64,000 nucleotides of DNA. Source: Aphanothece sp. CMT-3BRIN-NPC111 (lineage in GTDB: Bacteria; Cyanobacteriota; Cyanobacteriia; Cyanobacteriales; JAHHGU01). A program made the position numbers and the translations under genes. Within the stretch, counting starts at the first letter, position 1; each line of letters begins with the position of its first letter. The stretch is taken from the NCBI GenBank assembly GCA_019359765.1, contig JAHHGU010000007.1, positions 1 to 64,000 of the forward strand. The letters run 5' to 3'. A model generated the notes under the pieces. The model was not told the DNA's origin, searched no databases, and saw only the letters and a list, made by a program, of their open reading frames with translations. Below are positions 48,280-57,391 of the stretch, in pieces.

Positions 48280-48498
48280 GGGGGGAATAATTACCATAGT
48301 AGGAACTTACAGGTATATGTTCCCAAAACAATTTGGCGGAAATTTAAACCAAAACTAATTATTTGGATAGGAAACAGGCGATCGCTCATACTTTTTTAAA
48401 GTTTTATGAAGTTTTTGAGAAGAACAGCCATGAAGTGCTGATAAGCAGATGTAAGCAGTTTCTGACGAAAACAGTTTATTCTTCATTTCCAGGAGTCA

Positions 48499-49134
48499 AT
48501 GATGAAAAATACTAACAATCTCCAGAAAATGGCTATAGTTCTTTCGCTTACATTTTCAGTAAATTTAATTTACTTTAACAATCAAGCAAAAGCAGCAGCT
48601 ATAGGTGAAAACATAGCTGTAAGCACATCTTTAATAGAGGCAAGCTCATTAAATAAAAAGATGGAAATTTTACCCACTTTTCATAAAAAAACTGAAAAAC
48701 CAACTCTGCTTGCTCAGTCAGATTCACATTATATTCGTGACCATGATGGATCTGCATGTGTCAAAATGCCAGGAGAGATTATTAGTAATGACTCTGATGG
48801 CATAATGTCAGTGAATGATTTTACGGAAACTGCCTACTTTATCACTCATGAGGATGTTTCTGTAACTCCTCCCCAAGATCGACTTTACGGAGTTTTAGAT
48901 GAAGTTGTTTACTCATGGTCTCAAAAGAGAAAAATAACCATAATTAGCAAAATATTTCTTCAGGTTGATGGCGCTCCCGCAGGTGTGGAATTTACGGGGT
49001 TAGAGGATGATGGTAAAAAATCTAAAACTCAAATTATTTTGAGAGACAATAGAATTTATATCATTTACGCAATTACAGCAGGAGAACTAGGAATAGAAGC
49101 TGACGATTTTTTCAATTCTTTTGAAATTTATTAA
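48499..49134 (+). CDS. Exported protein of unknown function
   Basis: 211 residues. AGGAG precedes two consecutive ATGs (48499 and 48502; the second has the better spacing). The signal peptide runs through MAIVLSLTFSVNLIYFNNQAKAAA. The mature part is polar, with one Cys (SACVKMPG), and a C-terminal half of predicted beta strands (KITIISKIFLQVDGAP, SKTQIILRDNRIYIIYAI). No family recognised. Located within the rightward cassette, 220 bp after the GRDP-like gene. Lower GC than its neighbours. Confidence 0.65.
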   Translation: MMKNTNNLQKMAIVLSLTFSVNLIYFNNQAKAAAIGENIAVSTSLIEASSLNKKMEILPTFHKKTEKPTLLAQSDSHYIRDHDGSACVKMPGEIISNDSDGIMSVNDFTETAYFITHEDVSVTPPQDRLYGVLDEVVYSWSQKRKITIISKIFLQVDGAPAGVEFTGLEDDGKKSKTQIILRDNRIYIIYAITAGELGIEADDFFNSFEIY

Positions 49135-49151
49135 AATCAAACACGACCAAA

Positions 49152-49895
49152 TTGCACCCATCTCAACTCACCTGCTCTTATCATTTTGCGATCGTGGTAA
49201 ACCAGAATATTAACCCCAATGAATTCGATGACCAACTCCGCCATTTAATTCAAGAAACATGTGGCTATCCAAAAGACAGTTTAAATCGTAAACAAGGATT
49301 GAATAGGATTATTTACCTGATGCAAAAATCAGGAAAAATTTGGAGAGGTGGCGGAAGTATCAGTCTAGATGACTATGAAGACGCACTTCAGCAAAGTTGG
49401 TTATTTTTTTGCCGTAACTTATGTGAAGCTGTTACGGCTAATCAACCCTACAATCCAGAAAAAGCTAGTGCGATCGCCTGGTTTAATAATCACCTCAAAT
49501 ATAGACTCAAAGACGCTCAGCAAGAAGTCTATAGGAAAGAAATATATTGGGGAAAGGATAAGAGGGTTTTCTCACAGGTTGATAAGGATACAGGTGAACT
49601 AACCGATCCGATTGACAATATAGATGCACCACCAGAAAATCCGCCTAGTATGATAGAAGAACTTCAGGAATGGCTAGAGTCAAATAAGCAAAAGTTAAGC
49701 CGAATTCATTTGCGCGATCGCCCGGAAATTAATTGCTACATTTTAATTCCTCGTCGCCTACCCCCAGAACCTCCCTGGAAAACACTGGAGCAAGAATTTG
49801 GCGTATCCATGAAGACTCTAGCTAATTTTTACCAGCGCCACTGCTTACCCCTATTAGAACAGTGGGCTATATCCCAAGGATATCTAGATGATTAA
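49152..49895 (+). CDS. Sigma-70-like DNA-binding protein
   Basis: 247 residues from a TTG; a GTG at 49194 (VNQNINPNEFDD) is an equally possible start and I cannot decide. The segment YEDALQQSWLFFCRNLCEAV with NPEKASAIAWFNNHLKYRLKD resembles sigma region 2. The C-terminal PPWKTLEQEFGVSMKTLANFYQRHCLPLLEQW resembles a region-4 helix-turn-helix. Cyanobacterial databases contain many such sigma-like proteins next to DUF1822 and CHAT genes, as here. Whether it directs RNA polymerase is unknown; it is about half the length of a group 1/2 sigma factor. Confidence 0.7.
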   Translation: MHPSQLTCSYHFAIVVNQNINPNEFDDQLRHLIQETCGYPKDSLNRKQGLNRIIYLMQKSGKIWRGGGSISLDDYEDALQQSWLFFCRNLCEAVTANQPYNPEKASAIAWFNNHLKYRLKDAQQEVYRKEIYWGKDKRVFSQVDKDTGELTDPIDNIDAPPENPPSMIEELQEWLESNKQKLSRIHLRDRPEINCYILIPRRLPPEPPWKTLEQEFGVSMKTLANFYQRHCLPLLEQWAISQGYLDD

Positions 49896-49974
49896 TCAAC
49901 TTTTTGGCTTTCTCAAGCCTAGTTTGTAGTTGCGTTTTAGCGCCAAATTTGATTGTAAATCTTAGTTGCTTAAC

Positions 49975-50481
49975 ATGACTTCTTTAACCAAATCCCCCCA
50001 AACTCAAATGCTGACACTTCCTATCACTGAAGCAGATCGCCAGAAAGCTTTAAAGTTTGCCCAACAGCAACCCACAGAAGAAAAACAAAAGCAGGTCTAT
50101 TCCAATACCTTAGCTGTGCTAGTCGTGCATCATTACTTAGAAATGCTAGATATTGCCAGCGACTTCAAATCTAGCTATAGTTGGAATCGATTTACTCGTT
50201 TGGTCGCCGATGTCGCCGATTTGAAAATCACGGATGCTAAGGTAAAAAAATTAGGACATGTAGAATGTCGTCCGGTGAAAGCCGGGGAACAATTCGCTGA
50301 CATTCCGCCGGAAGTTTGGGATGAAAGAATCGGCTATATTTTTGTGCAGTTCGATTACGAGTATCGCCAAGGAACTTTATTAGGATTTCTGCCAACTGTG
50401 TGCCGAGAGCAGATTCCCATTACTCAACTACAACCCCTAGCCAATTTTCTTGAATTTTTGTATCAACCTGCTCTTAATTAG
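49975..50481 (+). CDS. DUF1822 protein, N-terminal half
   Basis: 168 residues from the ATG at 49975; a TTG at 49966 is in frame. It matches the first half of cyanobacterial DUF1822 proteins: VYSNTLAVLVVHHYLEML, SRFTRL-like SWNRFTRLVADVADLKI, LGHVECRPVK and IGYIFVQFDYEY. In intact proteins this half runs directly into the NLSQWFxNIFEAGW-like half. Here a TAG (50479-50481) intervenes exactly at the boundary, and the second half follows in the same frame from a GTG. It lies between the sigma-like and CHAT genes, and DUF1822 may be the CHAT partner or substrate. Confidence 0.75.
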   Translation: MTSLTKSPQTQMLTLPITEADRQKALKFAQQQPTEEKQKQVYSNTLAVLVVHHYLEMLDIASDFKSSYSWNRFTRLVADVADLKITDAKVKKLGHVECRPVKAGEQFADIPPEVWDERIGYIFVQFDYEYRQGTLLGFLPTVCREQIPITQLQPLANFLEFLYQPALN

Positions 50482-51111
50482 GTGCGTTTAAGCGACTGGT
50501 TTGATAATATATTTGCAACCAGTTGGCAGGCGATCGAAGAAGTTATCAACAACCAAAGCGCAAATACCACCTTAGCTTTTCGTCTTGGCGAGGTGCGCTT
50601 CGACAAAATGGAATGGCTGCAACAACAGATTCAACATTTGTCCACCCCTGCCAATTGGAGAGGAAATTCATCTCTCGATCTAGATCCCATTCTGGCTCTG
50701 ATTCAAATCATAGAAAAAACTCAGGATGAGGAAACGCGATGGAAAGCAGCCGAAATGCTGTGGGAGATTGAGCCAACTCATCCAGCAGCAGGTGCAAGAC
50801 GGATTATCGATTTAGGAATGCAATTAGGGGGATATCCCGTCGCTTTAATGGTAGCTATATTACAAAAACCTGACCAAAAAATAGCTGTTCTCCTGCGAGT
50901 TTACCCGATGGGAAGTAAAGATACTTTACCCCCTAATTTAAAACTGGCTGTGTGTGATGCTGGCATCCCGGATCGTGTTGTTGAAGTGCAAGCCAGATCC
51001 CAACCTAAGGATAACTATATTCAGTTAAAGTTTACTGCTGAGTATGGAGAAAGGTTTAGTATTAATATCTCCTTAGAGGAAGCGAGTTTTACAGAATACT
51101 TTGTTATTTAA
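50482..51111 (+). CDS. DUF1822 protein, C-terminal half
   Basis: 209 residues from a GTG that follows the preceding TAG with no gap, in the same reading frame. The sequence RLSDWFDNIFATSWQAIEEV, ARRIIDLGMQLGGYPVALMV, LPPNLKLAVCD and QARSQPKDNYIQLKF with EEASFTEYFVI at the end is the recognisable C-terminal half of DUF1822 proteins. It may be translated by stop-start coupling or arise by readthrough, or the stop may be a recent mutation. The CHAT-receptor gene starts 17 bp downstream. Confidence 0.75.
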   Translation: MRLSDWFDNIFATSWQAIEEVINNQSANTTLAFRLGEVRFDKMEWLQQQIQHLSTPANWRGNSSLDLDPILALIQIIEKTQDEETRWKAAEMLWEIEPTHPAAGARRIIDLGMQLGGYPVALMVAILQKPDQKIAVLLRVYPMGSKDTLPPNLKLAVCDAGIPDRVVEVQARSQPKDNYIQLKFTAEYGERFSINISLEEASFTEYFVI

Positions 51112-51127
51112 ACAAGCATAATGCACT

Positions 51128-53746
51128 ATGGGTAAGCTAGTTGTCTTTGAAATTGGCGATGGCAATCTTGAGCAAGGATTTCCTGTTACGCTCCGAATTA
51201 CCGAAGAGGGAAAACAAATTCTCAAGCATAGCCGGAGAATACCGTCTGCTGTGGAAATTTGCCAACACTGTGACAACTGGCGAAATGCTTATTACAACCT
51301 CGCTACTATTCGCAATGCTAGAATTCCCCGCATTGATATCCCTGATGAGCAGATTACTAACGTCAGTATGGAATATCGGGAAGATGATATCCCTGACGAG
51401 CAACGCTTACAAAATTATCAAGTCGCGGCAGAAAACTTTCAATGCAAAATGCAAGAGTGGCTCAATCAACCAGAATTTTTAAATCTACGGATTCAGGTGC
51501 TACAACAAGTCAACTCTCAGGAAAAAACCCGAATTATTATAGCAACTAATAATCGGAAGCTTTGGAGGCTTCCCTGGCATCTTTGGGACTTATTTAACTC
51601 GGACTGTGACAGTGAACCTGCTGTTAGTACCGAGGATTGTGTATTTACCTCGATTACGTCCTTAATAAACCCAGTTAGAATCTTAGCGATTTTTGGCAAC
51701 AGTGCTGGTATTGACCTCAAGCCAGATCGGAAATTACTAGCTGGGTTAGAAAAACAAGGAGCAAGAATTACTTGGCTGACAAATCCTACACGCACACAAC
51801 TGAAGGATCAATTATCGGGACACCCTTGGGATATCCTCTTTTTTGCAGGACATAGTTACTCCGATACACAGGGAAATAATGGAGTAATTCAGCTTAATCA
51901 AAGCGATCGCATATCTCTTTGGGAGTTACAAAATCGTTTCAAAGAAGCGGTTAGGAAGGGTTTAAAATTAGCAATTTTTAACTCTTGCGACGGCTTAGGG
52001 TTAGCGCAAAATTTAGCCGAAGTAAATCTTCCTCATGTGATTGTCATGCGAGAGCCTGTCCCGGATCGAGTGGCACAGAAATTTTTAGAACACTTCCTAG
52101 ATAAGTTTTCTCAGGGAGAATCCCTCAATCAATCTGTGCGCCATGCCAGACTACGCTTACAGGAGGATGAAACCGAATACGAATTACCATATGCCAATTG
52201 GCTTCCTGTGGTGTATGAAAATCCAACTGTACCTCCCTTAATTTGGGAGCAATCTAAGCTTCCACCTCCTGATATTAGTGAGTCAACATCTTCTAAGAAT
52301 GACGAGGATTATTTAATAAGACTAATCAAGAATCTAGTCATAAACCTCCCCAAATGGGCAAAACTACCGTTCGCTTTTCTTATCATATTTTTTTCGCTCA
52401 TTTTATTGGTGATTGTTTATAACACCATATCCTATCCTAGTGCAAATAAGCAAGCTAAAAACTTTTCTAATGTAGAAAATATTATTTCTATTCCTGTAGC
52501 TGAGCGCATCAGTGAAGGAGGAAAAACTTTAGTCAGTAAAACGGCTGAAAAAATAGAAGGTGTAACAGCATTTAATAAAAAAAACTTTGCTCTTGCTGCT
52601 GAAAAATTTGCAGCTTCTCTAAATAAACAGAAAAACGATCCTGAATCCCTGATTTACCTCAACAATGCCAAAATTGGCAATCAACCCGCCCTAATAATTG
52701 CTGTCAGTGTTCCCATTGGCAGTAACGTTTATGTAGCCCCAGAAATTCTGCGGGGTGTGGCGCAAGTGCAAAACGAGATTAATAAAAACGGAGGAATTAA
52801 CGGAAAATTATTAAAAGTTGTGATTGCTAATGATGAAAATAAAGAGGATATTGCCAAACAGATTGCCGATACATTTGTTAAGGATGACAAAATAATAGCG
52901 GTTGTGGGACATAACGCTTCTGATGCCTCAGTGGCAGCCGCCCCGATTTATAATAGGGGGGGGTTAGTAATGATTACCCCCACTAGCTTTTCTGACAAAT
53001 TATCCTCTAGCGGTGAGTATATATTCCGCATGGTTCCCACTATTCGGGTGTTCACCGATACCCTCTCTAAGTACGCTATTAAAACCGCCAATAAAACTAA
53101 AGTAGCTATTTGCTCCTCTAAATTGGCAATTGATAATGAATCATTCAGCAATCAATTTGTCAATAGCTTTAGAGAAGAAGGCGGCACGTATATTCGAGTT
53201 AATTGCGATTTTGATGAGGCCAATTTTAATCCTGAAGTTATCTTAGAAAGAATTAAGCAGAAGGGTGCAGATAGCCTGCTTTTAGCTCCCCATGTTGATA
53301 GAATTGACCGAGCCGTCAACATGGCACAAGCGAATAAAGGACGATTATCCCTCTTTGCCAGCCCTACTCTTTATACCAACATAACCTTAGAAAAAGGTCA
53401 GGAAGCTGTTAATGGCTTAATTGTAGTGACCCCGTGGGCTTCCGAGCAACTATCTAGTAACCATCCTTTCCTTCTCGAAGCTGGCCAACTTTGGGGAGGA
53501 AAGGTGAATTGGCGGACAGCAGAAGCTTACGATGCAACCAAATTAATCGCCACCGCCTTGAAACAAAATCCAACTCGTGAAGGACTCAAAGAGACCATCA
53601 GCAGCTCTAGTTTTTCGGTTGAGGGAGTCACCGGAAAGATCGAGTTTTGGAGTGGCGATCGCCAGTTTGTCCGAGGAAGCGCTATAGTTGCTAAGGTTCA
53701 ACCTAAGACTTCAGGCGGCTACGAATTCGTACTCCTACCCCGTTGA
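51128..53746 (+). CDS. CHAT caspase-like protease fused through a membrane segment to a periplasmic-binding receptor
   Basis: 872 residues. Residues 1-140 are the N-terminal domain typical of cyanobacterial CHAT proteins (VVFEIGDGNLEQGFPVTLRI). Residues about 180-365 are the CHAT peptidase, with a catalytic-type dyad: His242 in FFAGHSYSD and Cys287 in FNSCDGLGLA. A single membrane segment lies at about 412-432 (LPFAFLIIFFSLILLVIVY). A TPR-like linker (480-515) leads to a Peripla_BP_6 receptor (521-872): VSVPIGSNVYVAPEILRGV, VVGHNASDASVAAAPIY, ITPTSFSDKLSSS and AYDATKLIATAL. So the protease is expected in the cytoplasm and the receptor in the periplasm. The order suggests ligand-triggered proteolysis. 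Substrate and ligand are unknown. Confidence 0.9.
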   Translation: MGKLVVFEIGDGNLEQGFPVTLRITEEGKQILKHSRRIPSAVEICQHCDNWRNAYYNLATIRNARIPRIDIPDEQITNVSMEYREDDIPDEQRLQNYQVAAENFQCKMQEWLNQPEFLNLRIQVLQQVNSQEKTRIIIATNNRKLWRLPWHLWDLFNSDCDSEPAVSTEDCVFTSITSLINPVRILAIFGNSAGIDLKPDRKLLAGLEKQGARITWLTNPTRTQLKDQLSGHPWDILFFAGHSYSDTQGNNGVIQLNQSDRISLWELQNRFKEAVRKGLKLAIFNSCDGLGLAQNLAEVNLPHVIVMREPVPDRVAQKFLEHFLDKFSQGESLNQSVRHARLRLQEDETEYELPYANWLPVVYENPTVPPLIWEQSKLPPPDISESTSSKNDEDYLIRLIKNLVINLPKWAKLPFAFLIIFFSLILLVIVYNTISYPSANKQAKNFSNVENIISIPVAERISEGGKTLVSKTAEKIEGVTAFNKKNFALAAEKFAASLNKQKNDPESLIYLNNAKIGNQPALIIAVSVPIGSNVYVAPEILRGVAQVQNEINKNGGINGKLLKVVIANDENKEDIAKQIADTFVKDDKIIAVVGHNASDASVAAAPIYNRGGLVMITPTSFSDKLSSSGEYIFRMVPTIRVFTDTLSKYAIKTANKTKVAICSSKLAIDNESFSNQFVNSFREEGGTYIRVNCDFDEANFNPEVILERIKQKGADSLLLAPHVDRIDRAVNMAQANKGRLSLFASPTLYTNITLEKGQEAVNGLIVVTPWASEQLSSNHPFLLEAGQLWGGKVNWRTAEAYDATKLIATALKQNPTREGLKETISSSSFSVEGVTGKIEFWSGDRQFVRGSAIVAKVQPKTSGGYEFVLLPR

Positions 53747-53769
53747 AATTAGGCTTTCTTGGGATAGGT

Positions 53770-55611
53770 TTATTGAGCAAACACTGCAAAACTCAGGGGC
53801 GAAATTGTCAATTCTTTACCTGATGCTAGTTTGTCTGGCAATGTAGAGCCAGAACCTAGCCACTTGGAATCGGAAGAGTCAAGAATTTTGCTCCAGTTGC
53901 CATGGGGAACCGTTGCCTGAAAATTTACATCTTTCTGACTAAAATTCATCACGCAGAATATCTGGTTTTCCTGACTCCACCGCCGAAGTTGCAAAAGTTT
54001 GTCTGCTTCAGTACAGGACACCTCTAGATTTTGCTTATCCAGGTTTTTCAGTGCCGGAATTGTGCGGCGCAGGCTAATTAAATGCTGATAAAGTTCTAAG
54101 AGAGCTTTATGTTTACCTTCTTGGCGCTTTTCCCACTTCAACTGGCACTTGTGAAAGGTTTCAGGACTGACAGGATCTTGAAACTCTCCTTCTAAATGAA
54201 AGTCTTTAAATTCTTCTTTTCTTCCCTTTCTCACTGCCTCAACTAAGTCATGGTCGGAGTGACTGACGAAGTAGAGAAAAGGGGACTCATCGCCGTACTC
54301 CTCGCCCATAAACAGCATGGGAATATTAGGTGAAAGCAAAAGGACACCCGCCGCTAATTTAAGACCTTCAAAAGAAATTAGCTGGGACAACCTTTCACCC
54401 AGCATACGATTGCCAACTTGGTCGTGATTTTGCGTGCAGATGACAAATTGATGTCCTGGAAAGTCTTTAGCATCACTGCCATGATACCGCCGTCTATTCG
54501 GGGAGAATTTCCAGGAGTAAACAAAGCTTTCTTTGAAAGCTGTCGCCAGATGTTCGCATTTGCCGAAATCCTGGTAATAGCCTAAACTCTCACCCGTAAG
54601 CAAAGTATGCAGTGAGTGATGAAAATCGTCACTCCATTGGGCATCCATGCCATTACCGCCAATAGAGCGATCGCGTATCACCCGCACATCATTTAAATCG
54701 CTTTCCGCAATTAGATACATTTTCTTACCTAACTGCTGAGAAAGTAAGTCAACGTCTTCTGAGAGTTCCTGAAGGAAGTGTTTAGCCCCTAAGTCGTAAA
54801 TCGCATGGATGGCATCCAAACGCAGGGCATCCATGTGATAATTCTCAAACCAGTACAGGGCGTTTTGGATAAAGAAGTTGCGAACGCCATCGCTGCGGGC
54901 ATCATCAAAGTTAACCGCCATGCCCCAAGGCGTTTTATATGTTTCTGTGAAATAGGGGCCATAGTTACTGATGTAGTTTCCTTCTGGGCCAAAGTGGTTG
55001 TAGACGACATCGAGAATCACCGCTATTCCCTGCTGGTGACAGGCATCTACGAGTCGCTTTAATGCTTCAGGACCGCCATAGGAATTTTGTACGCCAAATA
55101 TATAGGTGCCATCATAGCCCCAGTTGCGCTCGCCGGGAAATTGAGCCACTGGCATAATTTCAATGGCATTTACCCCTAATTCAGACAAATCACTGAGGCG
55201 GGGAATAATTGCATCAAAGGTGCCTTCCGGGGTGAAGGTACCAACGTGCAATTCATAGATAATCATTTCCTCTAAAGGAATACCAGACCACTGGGCGTCA
55301 TTCCAGTGCATGGTACTGGGATCAACTACCTGAGAAGGTCCGTGTACACCCTCTGGTTGCAAGTGGGATGCGGGATCGGGTCTGTCAGTAGTTCCTTCCA
55401 GCTTATAGAAATAAAGCGTTCCTGGGTCAATACCTTCAGCCTTTACTTTCCAGTACCCCTGCTCATCTTGTTGCATGGGGAGAAGGCGCTCTTCAGGAGA
55501 GATAATTTGTACAGCTACCTCTTTGAGATCCGGTGCCCAAACGGTAAATTCACAACGACTGTTACCAAGATAATCAGAGCCAATTTTCACTTTTAATCTG
55601 GCTTCTCCCAT
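53770..55611 (-). CDS. treZ: Maltooligosyltrehalose trehalohydrolase
   Basis: 613 residues, GH13_10; releases trehalose from TreY's product. The N-terminal CBM48-like domain (CEFTVWAPDLKEVAVQI) is followed by the barrel: DVVYNHFGPEGNY, MDALRLDAIHAIYDLG (nucleophile), LIAESDLND (Glu) and CTQNHDQVGNRMLG (Asp). It converges with the CHAT gene (23-bp gap) and is transcribed toward treY, from which the cassette separates it. The start ATG at 55611 fits the family. Confidence 0.96.
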   Translation of the reverse strand: MGEARLKVKIGSDYLGNSRCEFTVWAPDLKEVAVQIISPEERLLPMQQDEQGYWKVKAEGIDPGTLYFYKLEGTTDRPDPASHLQPEGVHGPSQVVDPSTMHWNDAQWSGIPLEEMIIYELHVGTFTPEGTFDAIIPRLSDLSELGVNAIEIMPVAQFPGERNWGYDGTYIFGVQNSYGGPEALKRLVDACHQQGIAVILDVVYNHFGPEGNYISNYGPYFTETYKTPWGMAVNFDDARSDGVRNFFIQNALYWFENYHMDALRLDAIHAIYDLGAKHFLQELSEDVDLLSQQLGKKMYLIAESDLNDVRVIRDRSIGGNGMDAQWSDDFHHSLHTLLTGESLGYYQDFGKCEHLATAFKESFVYSWKFSPNRRRYHGSDAKDFPGHQFVICTQNHDQVGNRMLGERLSQLISFEGLKLAAGVLLLSPNIPMLFMGEEYGDESPFLYFVSHSDHDLVEAVRKGRKEEFKDFHLEGEFQDPVSPETFHKCQLKWEKRQEGKHKALLELYQHLISLRRTIPALKNLDKQNLEVSCTEADKLLQLRRWSQENQIFCVMNFSQKDVNFQATVPHGNWSKILDSSDSKWLGSGSTLPDKLASGKELTISPLSFAVFAQ

Positions 55612-56075
55612 GCCATAGGTTATAAGGACTTCCCGCGTGACGTACTTTATACGCTGACCGCTACACAGTACAGCGCTGGCTTATGTTGCGATCGCGAAGC
55701 GCAAACTTTTTTTGATTAAAGCTTCTCACTCATCAGTACAGTGAGTAATGCTGGGGATTCTCTGTTGATTTTCCCTGTTTAAGGCTCATAGAGCCTCTTT
55801 CTGTAGGGAGAACCACCCCTGCCTGCTTGATGTTATGGAAACTACTATCTGACCTGGTAGTTTGCTTGTATAGCAATTAGCAATTGACTTTTAGCAGTTA
55901 GCTGTTAGCAAAAATACCGTTATAGCAGCATCTCCCTTGTGTATGGCGGCGAGGTCTATTGTCAATAGCCTTTATAGCGACTGCTATAGTGTACCTACTA
56001 CTAACTCTGGCGAGTCTTGTGTCCAGCCAACTTATCCTCTGCGTACCTCTGCGCTAACCTCTGCGTCCTCTGCGT
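55612..56075. other. 464-bp intergenic region with repeat fragments
   Basis: Contains TTAGCAGTTAGCTGTTAGC-like copies near 55892-55911 and a half element of the GCAGAGGACGCAGAG family at 56036-56079 (CCTCTGCGTACCTCTGCGCTAACCTCTGCGTCC), which runs into the MFS stop. Likely holds the treZ promoter near its left end. No gene recognised. Confidence 0.5.
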
Positions 56076-57344
56076 TTAAACATCAGATGCCTGTTTAGCT
56101 ACCAAAATTTGATTCAAATACTGCAAAATCAGCATAGTGACGACTACGCTCAAAGACAAACCTAGCCAATAGCCATACACTACCCCTCGCGGTTGATCTA
56201 AAGCCCAACCACCCACAGCAGGGCCAATAGCGTACCCAACCGCCCAGCACAGGGAGTTGATGGAGAGGTAAACGCCCCGTAGAGATGGCGGTGCGAGGTC
56301 GGCAACCAAAGAAGAGGCAGCTGGGGTATAGGCGACAGTGGCGATCGCTAAAACACCCATTCCCAAAATCGCCCAGACCAACTGATTGCTAGAGGCAACA
56401 CCCGTCAACCAGATCACGGCAAATCCCATCGCCCAAATCACCGCTGAAATTGTGAGTGCCTGCGGGTGACTAAAGCGCTTCAAGGCACGGGCAATAGGCA
56501 ACTGGCAGACAATAGCTAGGGCAAGGTGCCAAGCGAATATAGCACTGATGGTAGTTTCAGCAAATCCCATCCCTGTGCCTTCGACTGACACAAAATTCTT
56601 GAAATACAGGGGCATGGTGCTTTGCAGCTGGGCAATATAGGTGGTGAAAATAATATTAACCAGGACGAAGACAAGCAACGTGCGATCGCGCAGTGCTGTC
56701 ATCCAGTTTGCTAGTGGTTGCTGATGGCGTTTTCCCGAGCGTAGGGTTTCTGGGATCGCTGCGTAGACAACCCCCATAAACACCAGAAAAGAAATTGCAT
56801 CAATTGCAAACAGCATCCGATAGGCACCTGTTGTCCCAACCAATACGCCTCCCAGAACGCTTCCCAGCCCCAGACCCAGATTATCCCCCAATCGCGTCAA
56901 GGCATAAGCCTCGCGCCGTTGTTCCCCATGTGTGAGGTCTGCTACTACCGCTTCCGTTGCTGGCCAATATAGACCTATACCGAAGCCCATGAGTAGATTA
57001 CCCATTACCAAGGTGAAAAAATTGCCCGTCGTCGCCAACACCAGAGAAGCGATCGCCGAAACAGCTGCTGAAAGCAACAGCGTGCGCTTGCGACCCCATA
57101 GCCGAGAATCGGACATAGAACCGCTCAAGATGCGGGCAATTACTCCAGAAATCGAGGCACTGCCCAAGGCCAGACCTACCTGAGTTGCCGATAAACCAAC
57201 TTGATTGACAAAAAATATCGGGGCATAAAAAAGGGTGAAGCCGCTGCCAATTTGGGATAGGAGGCGGCCGGCGATGAGAACCCAGACTTGGGGATTGAGC
57301 TGGGGTAGCCAGTTCATCAGCTGGCGCTTGGGTAAAAATTTCAT
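56076..57344 (-). CDS. MFS transporter
   Basis: 422 residues, 12 predicted membrane segments. The loop-2/3 motif is GSMSDSRLWGRKRTLLLSA (GxxxDRxGRR type), and SLRGVYLSINSLCWAVGYAIGPAVGG in the second half is typical of drug/sugar exporters. The ATG at 57344 is preferred to the TTG one codon earlier. The substrate is unknown; efflux of a small compound is the usual role of this group. It is unlinked by overlap to treZ. Confidence 0.9.
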   Translation of the reverse strand: MKFLPKRQLMNWLPQLNPQVWVLIAGRLLSQIGSGFTLFYAPIFFVNQVGLSATQVGLALGSASISGVIARILSGSMSDSRLWGRKRTLLLSAAVSAIASLVLATTGNFFTLVMGNLLMGFGIGLYWPATEAVVADLTHGEQRREAYALTRLGDNLGLGLGSVLGGVLVGTTGAYRMLFAIDAISFLVFMGVVYAAIPETLRSGKRHQQPLANWMTALRDRTLLVFVLVNIIFTTYIAQLQSTMPLYFKNFVSVEGTGMGFAETTISAIFAWHLALAIVCQLPIARALKRFSHPQALTISAVIWAMGFAVIWLTGVASSNQLVWAILGMGVLAIATVAYTPAASSLVADLAPPSLRGVYLSINSLCWAVGYAIGPAVGGWALDQPRGVVYGYWLGLSLSVVVTMLILQYLNQILVAKQASDV

Positions 57345-57391
57345 CAATTGTGCGATCGCAGTACAGTTAAATCACCCAAAGCATTGCCTCA

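Noticed and set aside
48160..48280. Collagen-like or PE_PGRS-like Gly-rich coding repeat
   Set aside because: It is a short Gly/Ser/Cys tail of a membrane protein, without GXY periodicity.
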